64,000 nt of DNA from NCBI GenBank assembly GCA_025267735.1, contig CM046304.1, positions 17,236,001 through 17,300,000 of the forward strand. Direction: 5' to 3'. The stretch's first letter is position 1. Every line of letters begins with the position of its first letter. The position numbers and the translations under genes were made by a program. Positions 48,931-61,860 of this stretch are shown here, in pieces. This DNA comes from Mactra quadrangularis. Its lineage: Eukaryota > Mollusca > Bivalvia > Venerida > Mactridae. The notes below the pieces were generated by a model. The model did not search any database, was not told the origin of the DNA, and was given only the letters and a program-made list of their open reading frames with translations.

Positions 48931-49548
48931 CGAACGACACATTAGCGCAACAACGGCACATTAATTTAGTAGGTTTCAAGATTGTAAAAAAATTATTGTT
49001 GACTAGTTGAGTTAAATATGACACGAATCCGCACTTTACGCTTGTTTGTTTTGTTGAATGTTCAAATGGGAAAAGTTGAGAAAAGCAATAGAGCAGTTCT
49101 ATCTTGTCTGATTAGGTGGAGATTCCTGTAATACTGGTGTTTATTGTTTAAGGTTCTATCTCCCCACCTGACACGTTCTACTGAGTAGAAGACTCGGTGA
49201 TGGTAGTTTTTGCCTCTCGCCTTTCCTTTCTTTGGCCCTATATGTAATTATAAACGACTCTACAACTTTAAAATTTCTATAAGCAATAATAGAAACGTTG
49301 ACGATTTTCTCATTTATGTCAGCGAATGGCATAGAACCGGTTATATGCTACTTTTCATACAGGGTAAAACAGAAGTTGCGCATCGTCCATGTCTCAATAC
49401 ATCATAACCAAGAAAAGTGATCAAAGCTCGTTCCTGCCATAAATAACGCATGAAATCTCTTCATCTAACTTCAATTTACTGTCATAAAGAGTTTTGTAGC
49501 AATCCTTTGGTAATTAAAAAAGTGATGCCTTCTTTTTTTACTCACAGA

Positions 49549-49613
49549 TAACAGACCCAAATTTTCCTTATTATAGTATACATGTATATAGAGAAATTTG
49601 GGTCTGTCACCTG
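49549..49613. repeat. Hairpin with about 18-bp arms
   Basis: aacagacccaaattttcc (left) and gagaaatttgggtctgtc (right) are near-complementary around a 28-bp loop. Possibly the remnant of a small foldback; no further support. Confidence 0.5.
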
Positions 49614-49984
49614 TGGTTTGACTACCTTGAGGATGATCTCTTTTAAAAGTGGACAACACAACCCTTTTTACCAACATGGAACTTCTCACCAATTTGTAAA
49701 TTGCGTTGTTAATTTCTTGAACCAGAAATTTGCTGCAAAATGGATTGGACGAAGAGGTTCAGTGGAGTTGCCACCAAGATTTTAAGATCTACCCTCTTGA
49801 AAAATTTCTATGGAAACGTTTTAACTAACTTTTCACTAAATTGTTGGATCATTGTTGATGAAATTACATCCGAAACGGCATCACCGTAGCAACTAAGAGA
49901 GTGTGGGGGAGAGCAATATAAGCCATCAATATTATGATATGCAGTGATGTTCGTCCATCGGTTGTCGATGATGACCATTTGACT

Positions 49985-50630
49985 TCAAGCAGTTAACTGT
50001 GTTCTGTGTGTCCGGAGATGACTTAGGAGTCCAATCCGAGCACGGAAATAACGACCGCATGTTGCGCATTGGTGGTCTGTTGGGGATGTATCGCTACTTG
50101 CTGCCGGGGTTTTCCTTAGTTGGCGTTTTTCCATGGCTACACTGGTACGCATTGTCTCTGCATGTTTGGCTCCTCTGCTAATTTGGGCTCTCCAGGAAAG
50201 TCGGTTTTGAGCTTGAGATTCCCAAGTGTCTGAGTCTATGTTGAGGCATTTCAAAGATACTTTGAGACTGTCTTTAAACCTCTTCTTTTTCCCACCTACA
50301 GACCTGCTACCTGATGAGAGCTCGCCATAGAGGAGTTGCTTAGGAAGGCGATCGTCAGACATTCGAGCAACGTGGCCGGCCCATCGTACCTGGCTTTTCT
50401 GTAGAAGTGTGTAGATGGATGGAAGGTTTGCCCTTGCTAGGACGTCAGTTTCCGGCACTTTGTCCTGCCAGCGGATGTGAAGAAGCTTACGTAGGCATGA
50501 TGTATGGAAATGGTTGAGTCTGCGCGCATGTCTACTGTATATAGTCCAGGCCTCACAAGCATACAGTAAAGTAGTGATAATTACCGCTCTATAGACCTTC
50601 AGTTTCGTTGACAGCTTGATGCCTCGACGC
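49985..50630 (-). pseudogene. LINE C-terminal region with C2H2 zinc finger
   Basis: Right after the stop at 50633 the same frame continues. It carries QVRWAGHVARMSDDRLPKQL, then GGKKKRFKDSLKVSLKCLN, and near its end HQCATCGRYFRARIGLLSH with LRTH, a C-x2-C...H-x3-H finger. This finger at the very C-terminus is a known feature of an RTE-like group of LINEs common in molluscs and other invertebrates. It ends at the stop near 49985, followed by about 60 bp of 3' UTR. Confidence 0.82.
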
Positions 50631-50632
50631 TC

Positions 50633-51947
50633 TCATACAGTGGCCCGAAGTCTACCAAAGTTTGCACTGGCTTTGGAGATTCTAAGGTTGATCTCATCGT
50701 CAATGTGTACACATCTGGACAAGGTACTCCCAAGGTAAGTAAACTTGTCAACAGCCTGGAGTTGTACACCCTTTACTTGAATGTTGGGCTTGGAGTAGAC
50801 TTTCCCTGGCGCTGGCTGGTGCATGACCTCAGTCTTTTTTGTACTGATCGTTAGGCCAAAGTTGTCGCATGCTGCTGTCAGTTTATCCATGCTGCGCTGC
50901 ATTTGGTTTTCGGAGTTTGCGTTGAGGGCACAATCGTCTGCGAACAGCAACTCACGAATGATCGTATTTGTTACCTTGGTAACAGCCTTCAAGCGTCTTG
51001 GGTTGTATAGCTTGCCGTCCGTTCTGAAACGTATGTCTACACCTGGATCACTGCTTGTAAAGGCATCATTTAGCATCGCAGAGAACATCAAGGAGAAGAG
51101 TGTTGGTGCAAGGACGCAGCCCTGTTTGACGCCATTACTGACTGGGAAGTCGTCTGATACTTCACCATCATCTAGGACGCGAGCCATCATTCTATCGTGG
51201 AACTGTCGTACCATGCAGATGTAGTTTTCTGGGCAACCAAACTTGGACATGATGTTCCACAGACTCTGGCGACTAACAGTGTCAAAGGCTTTGGTCAGGT
51301 CGACAAAGGTGCTGTACAAGTCTTGGTGCTGTTCTTGGCACTTCTCTTGCAGTTGTCGAGCAGCAAAGATCATGTCAACTGTACCTCTTCCAGCTCTGAA
51401 GCCGCATTGACTCTCGGGTAGGAGGTCGTGCTCTAGATGTTTGATGAGCCGATTTAGTAATACTCTAGCTAGAATTTTGCCTGCGATTGATAACAGTGAT
51501 ATGCCTCTGTGGTTGTCACATAGCTGACGGTTACCTTTGCGTTTGTAGAGGTGAACAATGGAGGCATCTTTGAATTCCTGTGGAAGTGTTGTGCTTATTC
51601 CAGCAAGAAACAAAGAGTTCAGTTAGCTTCTCAGTAAGCATCTGACCTCCTGATTTGTAAATCTCTGCTGGAATAGCATCAGCACCTGGAGCCTTCCCAC
51701 ATGAGAGTTGCTTGATGGCTTTGGTGACCTCAGTACTACTTGGAGGCTGGTCCATTTCAGTGTTTATGTCAACTTGTGGTAGGCGTTCTATGGCCGCCTC
51801 ATTGATGGAAGAAGGGTGGTTGAGGACAGATTTAAAGTGTTCAGCCCATCTCTCTAGAATCTTTGAACGATCAGTGAGCAGTGTCGAACCGTCTGATGCT
51901 AGGACAGGCGCTGTGCCTGATGATGGAGGTCCGTAGACTGCCTTCAA
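50633..51947 (-). pseudogene. LINE reverse transcriptase domain, frameshifted
   Basis: The upstream piece (51947-51531) has LSCGKAPGADAIPAEIYKSG. The frame then shifts near 51610 and continues (51613-50633) as ASIVHLYKRKGNRQLCDNHR, GISLLSIAGKILARVLLNRL, CGFRAGRGTVDMIFAARQLQ, FVDLTKAFDTVSR, GVKQGCVLAPTLF, and LLFADDCALNA, the FADD catalytic box. These are standard non-LTR RT motifs. It ends at a TGA (50633) where related elements have Trp in a W/ERRGI-type sequence. Confidence 0.88.
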
Positions 51948-52414
51948 AGAGTCATAAAACCTCTTGCTGTCGTGCTGGTCTGCGTATGATTGGATTTCCT
52001 CTGCTTTGTTGCTGAGCCAGGTGTTCTGCAGAGCTCTTAACGACTTCTGAACTATTTGTCTGTTTCTGGTGAATGCATACTTCTTTGACGATGACGAAGG
52101 ATCGTTCTGATATGCGAGGTGAAGCCTGTTCTTTTCCTGCAGTAGGTCTTGTATGACATCGTCATTTTCATCAAACTAGTCCTGGTGTTTCCTGGTTGCA
52201 TGTCCTAGGTGCATCTGTGAGACGTTGTATACCAGATCTCTGAGGGCTGCCCACTCTTCCTCTACACTAGCATTGCCGAAACGAAGGTCGGATAATTTGC
52301 TGTTCAAGTCATTGATGAGATCGTCAACGGTGGTACCTACTTTCAGTTTTGATGTGTTTAGCCTCCTTGGGGGTTTCTTCCCTTGTGGTCGTCGTTTTTG
52401 CCTGACGTGTAGCC

Positions 52415-53200
52415 TTAGTTTGCTGACCACAAGCCTGTGGTCTGTCCAGCATTCTGCTCCACACATTGCTTTAGTGACACACACACATCCTGTCTGTCCC
52501 TCTTCCTGGTGATAACATAGTCCAGGAGGTGCCAGTGCTTGGATCTAGGGTGCATCCAGGTTGTCTTATTGCGGGTTGGGAGACGGAATAGCGAGTTTGT
52601 GATGACCAAGTCATAAGCGCTGCAGGTTTGGAGTAGTAGTAAACCATTGCTGTTACACTTCCCAATGCCATTTTGGCCAATAACTCCCTCCCATGCTTGG
52701 TTGTCAGATCCAACTCTAGCGTTGAAGTCCCCAAGGAGGATGAGTTTGTCCGTCCTGGGAACGCTTCTAATGGTGGAGTCAAGTTCCTCATAAAATCTGT
52801 CCTTAGCTTCATCAGAATTTGTCATGGTAGGAGCATAGGCACTTATGATGGTGGCTTGTCCGCTATACTTGAGGGGCAGTTTCATTACCATCAGCCTGTC
52901 ATTGATGCCCTTAGGTAAGCTTGTAAGGCTTCCTACTAATTGTGTTTTTATAGCAAATCCTACACCGGCTTCACGGCGCTCATCTGCCTTGCGACCACTC
53001 CAGTAGAAGGTGTAGCCAGCTCCTCTCTCTGTGAGATGGCCTTCTTCTGGGAGTCTTGTTTCTGATAAGGCAGCGATGTCTGTATTGTATCTGGCTAACT
53101 CTCTAGCAACCAGCGCAGTGCGTCTGTCTGGACGGTCTGCCTTGGCACTGTCGAGCAGAGTTCGTATGTTCCATGCACCTACGTTGAGCTTTGTAGCTTT
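52415..53200 (-). pseudogene. LINE APE-type endonuclease domain
   Basis: Reading leftward from about 53200, the frame opens with LNVGAWNIRTLLDSAK (catalytic Asn), then DIAALSETRLPEE (Glu), ATIISAYAPTMTNS, LILLGDFNARVGSDN (Asp, Asn), and HWHLLDYVITRKRD. The final WTDHRLV (Asp, His) lies in another frame (52484-52176), so a frameshift sits near 52480. No ATG lies near the start, so simple ORF callers begin inside it at 52891. All catalytic motifs are recognisable although split. Confidence 0.82.
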
Positions 53201-54837
53201 CTCTGTTTTTCTTAATCTTGTGTTTCGACCGCATGAACGGGATACTGGTCAGCCGCGGTAAAATGACCCGGGTTATGAGAGACAGGCAATGTTTATGGCA
53301 CCTTTTCTAGCCCCTTCCTCATACTACGGAGGTGAGCAGTGCAATCCTAGAGAGGGCTGCTCAGTCACTCAGGGTGCTGCCGGGTTCCACTGCTGTCTCA
53401 GTCAGTGGAAGACGACTAAAGTCCTGAGTCGCCTATGTGCAGATTCGCAACTACAGCTCCCAGTGTATCCACACCTACTGCTTCGCCGCTTGTCCATCGC
53501 CATAGGACTTTTGTGTTGAAGTTTCAACTGCTGAATGAAGTCATGACTTGCGCGTGACTTAGTTTATAGTGGGGAGAACTTGCGCAGCATCATCCACACT
53601 CTCTCGTCCTTAGACATCTGGGTCCAGTGGCAAGACATGGTCTAGACAACTGGAGATGAATCAGGATGCAGGAGTTGCCGGACGCTTGGCAGGGTTTGTC
53701 AAGTGACCGTCTACGGGGCTCCACTCCGAATTTTCTGTAGGGATTGTTTCTCTTAGCCTTTCACTATCCCTAGTTCACACAAGGCAGTGAGACTATTTAC
53801 CCATAGCTGGGACTATTTACCCATAGCTGGGAGCCTGTTCATGGGTATCAGGGCATGTCCACACGCCGGTGGGCCTGGCATACCGCATGTCTAGGGGCAG
53901 ACTACCTCCGAGTCCCTTGTAGTTCAGCCTGAGGCCGCGAGGTGCTCAGTTGACGTGTGTTGCCACGGGAAGGCACTACATAAGGGCTTGTCTACAGAGA
54001 GGCTATGTACCGGCAGGGAAGACTTACATGTTTTGCTTCCGTTTCACCTATTGCTAGGCTATCCAGCGGTGGAGATCTGAAAGCGGAAGGTGACAAGCAC
54101 ACAACACACAGTGGACCACACTTCGCATCAATAGACCAATAAACACACTGATATGCAGTACATGTGTGCTGAATGTACACACTGAGGGTACATGACTTTT
54201 GGTATACCCTGCACATTTGTGTAATAGTGACTACATATTCTTCGTTTTTCATTCAATTGAGAAAGTAAAAAACATATTCCAATTCACTAATTTGAGCGGT
54301 ATAAGTTATAAGTACATGCATAAAAAACGATACATTTATCTTAATTTTGACCATTAGCATCGGCCCCATGGAAGAAACATATATTGATATTTAAGTATAG
54401 GACTGTACATAATAAATGTATCATATGAAAACGAAATGTCGGGCAATTAAATTAATTTTTTACTTAATGCGACGTGGGCAAGAATAGGACATTTTTTACA
54501 TTAACGCGACAGGACATTTTCAAGATGTTCTTATTTCACTACTAAGTGACTGACATATATGCAGCATAGCAAAATTCTTCTCTTTTCAGTCAAACATTTG
54601 CATTTCATACATGCATTTTCTCAAAATGATGTGTTAAGTGCCAGTACTTTACAAAAGTTGAAAACATATTAACTCATCACCATTTTGCGTCATTCCTCTG
54701 CACTCGATAGCCCCGATTTTTATTCTGTGCATTTTCAAACCCCAGTGATAAAGTGGAGAATTCTAACAGATGCATGTGTAGTGCCTGTAATATTGGCGCA
54801 ATTGTAAAAAAGTGTTGTTTTAATTCAAATACATTCG

Positions 54838-54960
54838 CAGTATGTACGGATACTCAAGAGTTCGTACGGGGGCCTTACGATGCTTGGTCGCACGGCGCCC
54901 TTCCGTTCCCTTACGGCTATTTTTATGTTTATGAGACTGTAGCTGTATGCAAACATTGAT
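54838..54960 (+). repeat. CGTACG-type dispersed repeat, copy A
   Basis: Contains caagagttcgtacgggggcc, then ttacgatgcttggt, and gagactgtagct. Matches copy B at 56848-56925 in direct orientation; copy A has about 37 extra bases (cgcacggcgcccttccgttc...). Confidence 0.65.
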
Positions 54961-56847
54961 ATGCAGAAGTAAATCGATGAAAATCGATTTACACTTTTGA
55001 TTATCGGAACTATCGAACAAATTACTATCGACAGTTTTTCGATAGTAATATCGGTAGCAAGTATCTAAAGAACTTAACATATCATAAGAAAGTCAACTAA
55101 CAATTTAAACATTTAAAATCAATTTTAAGGAGTTTAATCACGTTCACAGATACTATTGCATGCGATATAATTGTATGTAGGACTGCAGGTATGAATAATT
55201 TATTGTAATGAAATACTGGGAAGTTCAACTAAAGTCTTAGAGACTGAAAATATTATTGAAGGAACCATTTTCTTCATAAATATGGCGAAATACTTGAATT
55301 TTCAGTAGCGGCTATCGATAGTTTTGAGTCATTATCGATATTCGGCGACTCCAATCAAAAATCGCGATTTTTTTTGAAAGTTTGATAAATGCAGGTTGTG
55401 GTTATGCAAGCTAGAAAACATAATTTATAGAGGTTGATGAACGGTAGCTGTTGTTATGTAAGCGAGAAACATAACTTAGAGAGGTTAATTAAATTTTAGT
55501 GCATTTATGCGAGCAAGAAACTTGATTTAAAAATTAAACGGGATGCTGAAACTGTCCATGGTTATGTTAGCAAGCAGCGTGATTTGAATGGACTAATAAA
55601 CAAAGCTTGCGATCATATTATCAGAAAAACTTACTTCAATATAAGTATAATTATGATATAAAGGATTAACATTGAAAATTTGATAATATTTGTACATGCT
55701 AATAATTTGGCCTTTGTCGAACTAAGGGAAGTAACACGGCATATACTTTATTTTTGTGCAAATTACCACCCTTGATGAACATTGAATTAATGAAATAAGA
55801 TTAATAATTACCAAGACCACTACATCACGTTTTATGAGGCATGCGCACTTATGTACTTTAAATAGTGGACTTACCCCTTCAATACGTATATATGGGGATG
55901 CAGGCTCCTTTGACTTTTAACATTTATTATTAATAGTGCATAATTTCATTGTTTATTTTATATGTTGATATTGCAATAAAAAGGTTTTTATCTAGCAAAA
56001 CAATAACAATGTGTACGTTTACCACTAAAAATTGTTTTAATGGAGCGATGGCTAGGTTTTAGTCAGATAGTCTACATAAACGATCGATCGCTGTTGTTCA
56101 CAATAATGGTAATTTTTATGGTGCTTTGCGCATATCTTTAAACTTTTTTCTGTCATATCAGTTTGATGAGTCGACATACATACCCATTCTCAATTGACAA
56201 AATTATATCTCTAGTCTTTGTTTTAATCAGTGCTAAGCACGTACCTTTGTCATTTGATAGCTACATATACCAACCTATTGATATAAAGGTAAGGTAGAGA
56301 ATGACCATACATGCATAGAAAATATTTCATAACCCAACTACATGAAAGTATGTACCGCTCAATATTAAAATCTTAGTTCTATGAAAAAATCAGTTGTCTG
56401 GTATATTGAGACACAGTTATCGTAAACCATCGGCTATATTCGTAATTGTCGTAAATCGAAAAATATAAGACCGCGACGCTCTGATATACATGTAGTATAA
56501 AGATATGGTGTAATTTATCTCCATTAAAGCATGTAAATTGTGTATATAATACATATACATGTACTTACTACTTATAAAATATCAAATTTAGTTAATACAA
56601 AAGTCATTTTGAAATATTAATTTCGGTATTAAATTAATTAAACGAAATTTAATTATACATAACAATGACGCACGTGATCATTTAGGTGACCGTCGAACAT
56701 GGCTTAAAACAACTCACCCGTACGGAGCCGTAGCTTGAAGATATGCAATTATATTCCATGGTTGGCCACGATTTTGTTCACGATTTGATTTTAAAACTGA
56801 TACGTGTATCCACAGCTCATCGCACGGACCCTGGTAAAAACTTTACA

Positions 56848-56925
56848 GTCCGTACGGGTACGCAAGAGTTCGTACGGGGCCTTACGATGCTTGGTTTATG
56901 GGACTGTAGCTTTACCTAAACATTA
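56848..56925 (+). repeat. CGTACG-type dispersed repeat, copy B
   Basis: Contains caagagttcgtacggggcct, then tacgatgcttggt, and gggactgtagct. Near-identical to copy A except for the internal deletion. Confidence 0.65.
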
Positions 56926-59900
56926 GATTAACACGAAGACAAATATTCAATAAAAATCGAGTTTTATCTCATTGTTTCACGTTTAAAACTTGTTAGACTT
57001 TGTATATTGCAGATATAGGCGGACGTGTTTTTCATCCAACCAAATGTTTTAGTGGAAACAGGCGCAAACATGGACATGCAGGTAATATCTTAAATATATT
57101 TTTCGACGGCGTGAGATTTACAAACAATCCATCCAACACGCATTAGATTTCATTAAATAGCACGTTCTTCAAAGCCATGTGTGCCATAAATGTAGTTTTA
57201 AAATGCATTTCCTCATTTAATAAGATAACGAAACTTGGTTGTGTACCAAAAAACGACAGGTGCCTACTATCAAGTTGTACTACGTAAACTGTTTGCTAAG
57301 CAAGCTTAGCAACTTTTACTTTCAAACTAAAACTTTTTGTTGATACTCTTCCTCCATTAAATTAAGATACAACTCAAACATCTACGTAATCTACGTATGT
57401 AATTTACTAATATAACCTATAGAAACGATGAAAGTGGCTTTAATTATAACTTAATGCTGAGATCCAGTATAACACCTTATATAGCTGAAAACATAACAAT
57501 TAACAAATCTTGCAAATTGCAAAAATAATGATTTTTAATGCGTAAGCGTCATTTACCGTCGAAATTTTAACAAGACATTTATCCATTTTATATGTGTATT
57601 TTAACCCATAACTAATTCTGACCTTGTCGAAAATTGACATTCTTTCCATTAATGTGATGACCATTCTTAGAGTACTTTCGTCAGTCTTGTCACTTTTTGT
57701 TTTAAAGAGATGCTAAACATCCATAGCCTACTATGACATGACTATGTTGCAATATTCTAAGCAGGAAGTGTGTGTTTATACATATATGACTCAACTCATA
57801 ATCAAATTAAAAATAAGTATTTTAAAACAACACGAATTCCAACTTCAATGATAATTACTTTATATGAAAGAGTGCATCATTGACGTCATTATGACATAAT
57901 TAAGGACTAGCAAGGGTTAAGCTAAGACAATAAAAAAAGAACAAGCATTCAGCAGAAAACAACTCGACGACTCCCTTGTCGATTTTCTGACACCTTTTCT
58001 CGGCGAGTTAATCTCCCAGCGTGTGACCGACAATAAGGTCTAATTGACACGTACGCGTAATTGACATTTATTATTGCCGCGGGTGGTCTCTCTTTTAACA
58101 ACTCTTATCTGGATTAACAATCGTCTGTCAATACAAATGGTACTTTATTTTAGTCTACTATGAAATATATGCTTATTTTTTTTAAAAAAAAGTTCGCCAC
58201 TTTCAATATTTTTTTCGCCATTTACGGAATTGGCGAATTGCAGCGGAAACCCTGCCTCTTATATAATGAATTTTAGTAGACAGTCATTAAAATTACTTTG
58301 ATAGTATGAAATTAATAAGTTTAAACGTACATGAATCGGTTAAAAGCAGTATTTTAGGACTTAAACGAGCAATTTCTTCAATTTTGAATTTTATTGCGAA
58401 CGTGCGTCTCCTGTAAAACGCAATTAAAAATAATTATCTATTGTTTTCGCTGCCTGTAGAAATATACGAGGGTAATATAAAGGAGAAGTTAGTTATTTTT
58501 CGAACGTCAAAGAAAATACTTTTCAACATCGTCTAGTTATTTATGAGATATAATATATATATATATAATTCAAAACAAAAAGTGTCTACAAAGGAAGATA
58601 TTAAATGTCGAGTGTGGGTGGGAAACAATATAACCTTGACGCAGAGGCACGGTTTTCATATTTAATCTATCGTAAGATAGCATTCACATATTTTTAAAAT
58701 ATTTCTGTACATTTGTTTGATACCAATTTCATTCGTAGTATAAATCATAAGAACTTCACATGAAAGTTTAATCAATTTGAACCATCCAATTAACCATTTT
58801 AATGGTATGTATATGAATGATAGGAATTTATGACCCAATATCGAACAGAGCTAGAAATATTGTAAGTGAAGTGTTTTGGATGTTCAATACAGTCATACAG
58901 ACTTCGACCAAATAAGGGTTAATGTTGAGTCTTCATGTATACAAAACGTAGGAGTTTTGCCTTTGGAAACAAAATGTTTGTCTGCTGGATTTAGTTATGT
59001 AAAAAAGTAATTGTTATTTTGATTAAAAAAAAATCTAGCTGTAACACTCAAAAATTTGTACTTAAATAAAGTTAGTTTATAAGATGGAACTAATTCTAAC
59101 ATGCTGATTATGGATCATATAAGTTGACTTGTTAAAACGGACTTTGGTAACTTCGATGCTTCCAAATGTCAGTTTGGAGCAATGTTAAAAAAATAATTTG
59201 AAATAAAAGATAAATTTGGGAATGATTCAAACAGGACCAACGAGCTCTTAATTCATTATTTAGATCACATTGGTTAAATGTAAATATCCGTTTCTATAGT
59301 CGAATTGTTATAAAATAAGCTGTTTGTATCATTATCCAGAACAATCACATAAACAATCATTACATTTTACCGTTCATATAGCTTACCAATTTTTGCGGGT
59401 TGAATAAGAGAATAAGTTTGAAAAACTCCTGCATGAATAATTGCACATACTGTTAATAGTATTTAAAGCAAAGAATATACATGAAATCACAGTCGTTATT
59501 CAATACAAACTCATGTAATGCTACTTTTATGGACCATATTCATTCATTGACTGAAGAAAATGGACAAAAATCTGGCCAAGAGTTATAAACAAATATGAAA
59601 GAAAATGAACCGTTATGGTATGACTTTCAAGAAATGAAAAGTGTAGATAACCAATCCGATGTATTACTCGTAGATGGTATACATATGTTAAGCTAAAAGA
59701 TATTCATTACGCTAGACTTATGGATTAAACATTATATAAACAATTAAATATTTTAAGAAGATTTAACAATTGTTCTATTTTACTACACATTTAAGCAAGG
59801 AACATAAAATTTAATTGCATATTTGTTCTTGGCTATGCAAAAGGAAATTGATTACATAAACATAAGGCGTATTTGTTTCATCCACGTGTTTGTTATACTA

Positions 59901-61465
59901 ATAGGTTTAAATTAATTTTGCATATGGAACCATCTATTTCAGATCATGATTAAACATAATTGGCACTAAATAATGAATGTATGTAATACTGTTGGAAAGT
60001 TATGTCCCAAAATGTCTGGCAGTATTGCAATTACTTGGCATAGAGAATAACGATAATGGCTATGTGTAGCAGATATACCAAAATAACGTTCTCTCGGAAA
60101 TGTTGTACAGACACATACTAAAACCATTTTATATAATAGCTCTCACAATGCATTATTTTGTCTGGATACGTAAAGCATCAATATGTCCAAACAGACTAAA
60201 GATAGAGAATTAGAGAGCGAGTATCAAGGGGCAATCCAGAGATAAGTAGAACATGAAGCATTTAGAAATATTTCGTTTGAAATTAAAATCGAAAAGGTAA
60301 CTGTTGTTCTTATCGTCTGTCTTAAAATGTTTTCCCCATTGTGTTTGTTAAATTTGTATGTATGTCCTGATAAACTACAGCACACTTACTTTTAAATAAA
60401 TGAAATATAAAAAGACGGTATATTGTTTTTTCTTTAAAATTAAGATACACTTATTACTATAATAAAACAAACATGTTACGGTTATCACTTAAACTATTGT
60501 AAAGTGATATATGTTTGATATTATTAGTTACTAGCTAATAGTGTTTTTATTTTTTTTCTAATATCTGTTAGTTATATCAATGATATATACTCATTAAAAT
60601 ATTTTTACGTTACAGGTTTTACGATTATTTCTCCACATGCTAGGGGTTACATAATAATTAGCCACAATAGAATTCTTTCATATAAGGTAAAGTAAGTAAT
60701 TTAATAGAACTATAAAATTAACTAGACTTCATAGAACTATGACTATCTACTGCTTGAAGTTGCTTTCAGAAAATTTGAAATAATTGAGAAACACAACAAT
60801 AACTATCCTTATGCAGATACTGTAAGTGAATTGAATTAGTTCGTTCTATATTTTCGTTAGGCAAAAGCTTCACATGCATTCAACAGGTGAAAAAATGATT
60901 GTTTAAATCACTCACACAAAGAATTCGATTTTCTTTACATTGCTAGCTGGAAGGATATTGGAATCACAAATGCAAGATTATGAGATAAGATCTTAAAAAT
61001 GAAAAATATGATTTGATTTTAGGTTCACTTTAGGAAAAACTGATCAAAGAAACCAAATTGCGAATTTGAAAACTGCATCTGTACAATATCAATGCGAAAA
61101 GAATGTATTATATCAAAGCTGGCCTTAACTTGAAAACAAACACATTTTTTTTATATGATTTATATCAAATGGAATAAACATAAAACCAACACTAATCAAA
61201 ATGGGACTTTATAGCCTGAGAATTTACAAAAATAAAAGAACCGACGTTTCTATAATACTCATCCAAATCCATTAATCTTAGATTAAGGTAAGGCATTATC
61301 TACATATCGTTGTTAAGCAACTTAATGTGCAATAATGCATTTTCAGCTACGTACTTTGTTTCTGATATAAGAATATTGGTCCATCAAGACTAGATACTTA
61401 TAACATCAGTATTTTTACTTAGTATACTGTCTGAATCGTTTAGGTTAAATGCTTGTAGCACGACG

Positions 61466-61860
61466 GTCTGATAAAAACCCGATCTAAAGTTTTCCGTTCG
61501 CCTACTCACCAATTTAGATCTGGCCGTTTTCAAACAAGGGTCACGTTGAGGTGACCTTTTTCTCATCATAATATTCATGACGAAATTGTTATGATTAGTA
61601 ACTTGTTTACATCGTCTACGTCACGCAATTTGAAACAAGCCGTCCAATCGCAAACTGTGAACAGTACCGCTGTTAAATTAGCTCGCAAACATTGGTCTAG
61701 AAATATAATTTACGAAATTAAAATGTAATTAATAGTGTTTCGTCTAGATGAAAGCTACGCATTGATTGGCCGACATAAAGGTCATCTCGACGTGACCCTC
61801 CATTAAGATCTTAGAGATCCTGTACGACAACGCTCTACAGGATATATGTTTACGGAAATT
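61466..61860 (+). repeat. MITE-like dispersed repeat, copy 2
   Basis: Same order and orientation as 42441-42795. The inner inverted repeat is better preserved: agggtcacgttgaggtgacc and ggtcatctcgacgtgaccct. It has about 35 extra bases (ctacgtcacgcaatttgaaa...). Right end atcctgtacgacaacgctct pairs with its own tacaggat. Not coding. Confidence 0.72.

Larger units (their letters stand above)
49925..54010 (-). mobile_element. Decayed RTE-like non-LTR retrotransposon, near full length
   Basis: A GC-richer block of about 4 kb on the minus strand. It holds an endonuclease (about 53200-52415), RT (51947-50633) and a C-terminal region with a zinc finger (50458-49985). At least two stop codons and two frame changes break the ORF, so it is dead. 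About 700 bp upstream of the coding part (53270-54010) look like its 5' UTR, including a tandem repeat of gactatttacccatagctgg at about 53788-53830. Exact ends are not defined by target duplications. Confidence 0.82.
54010..61465. other. Gene-free AT-rich stretch right of the LINE
   Basis: No ORF of more than about 90 codons, no convincing exon pair and no RNA gene found on either strand. It holds one dispersed repeat pair (54838-54960 and 56848-56925) and weak repeat-like stretches near 57950-58260 (ggcgaattgcagcggaaacc). Intergenic, probably. Confidence 0.5.

Noticed and set aside
50823..53519. Plus-strand ORFs of 75-133 codons across the RTE-like LINE
   Set aside because: Antisense shadows in a GC-richer element; no domains.
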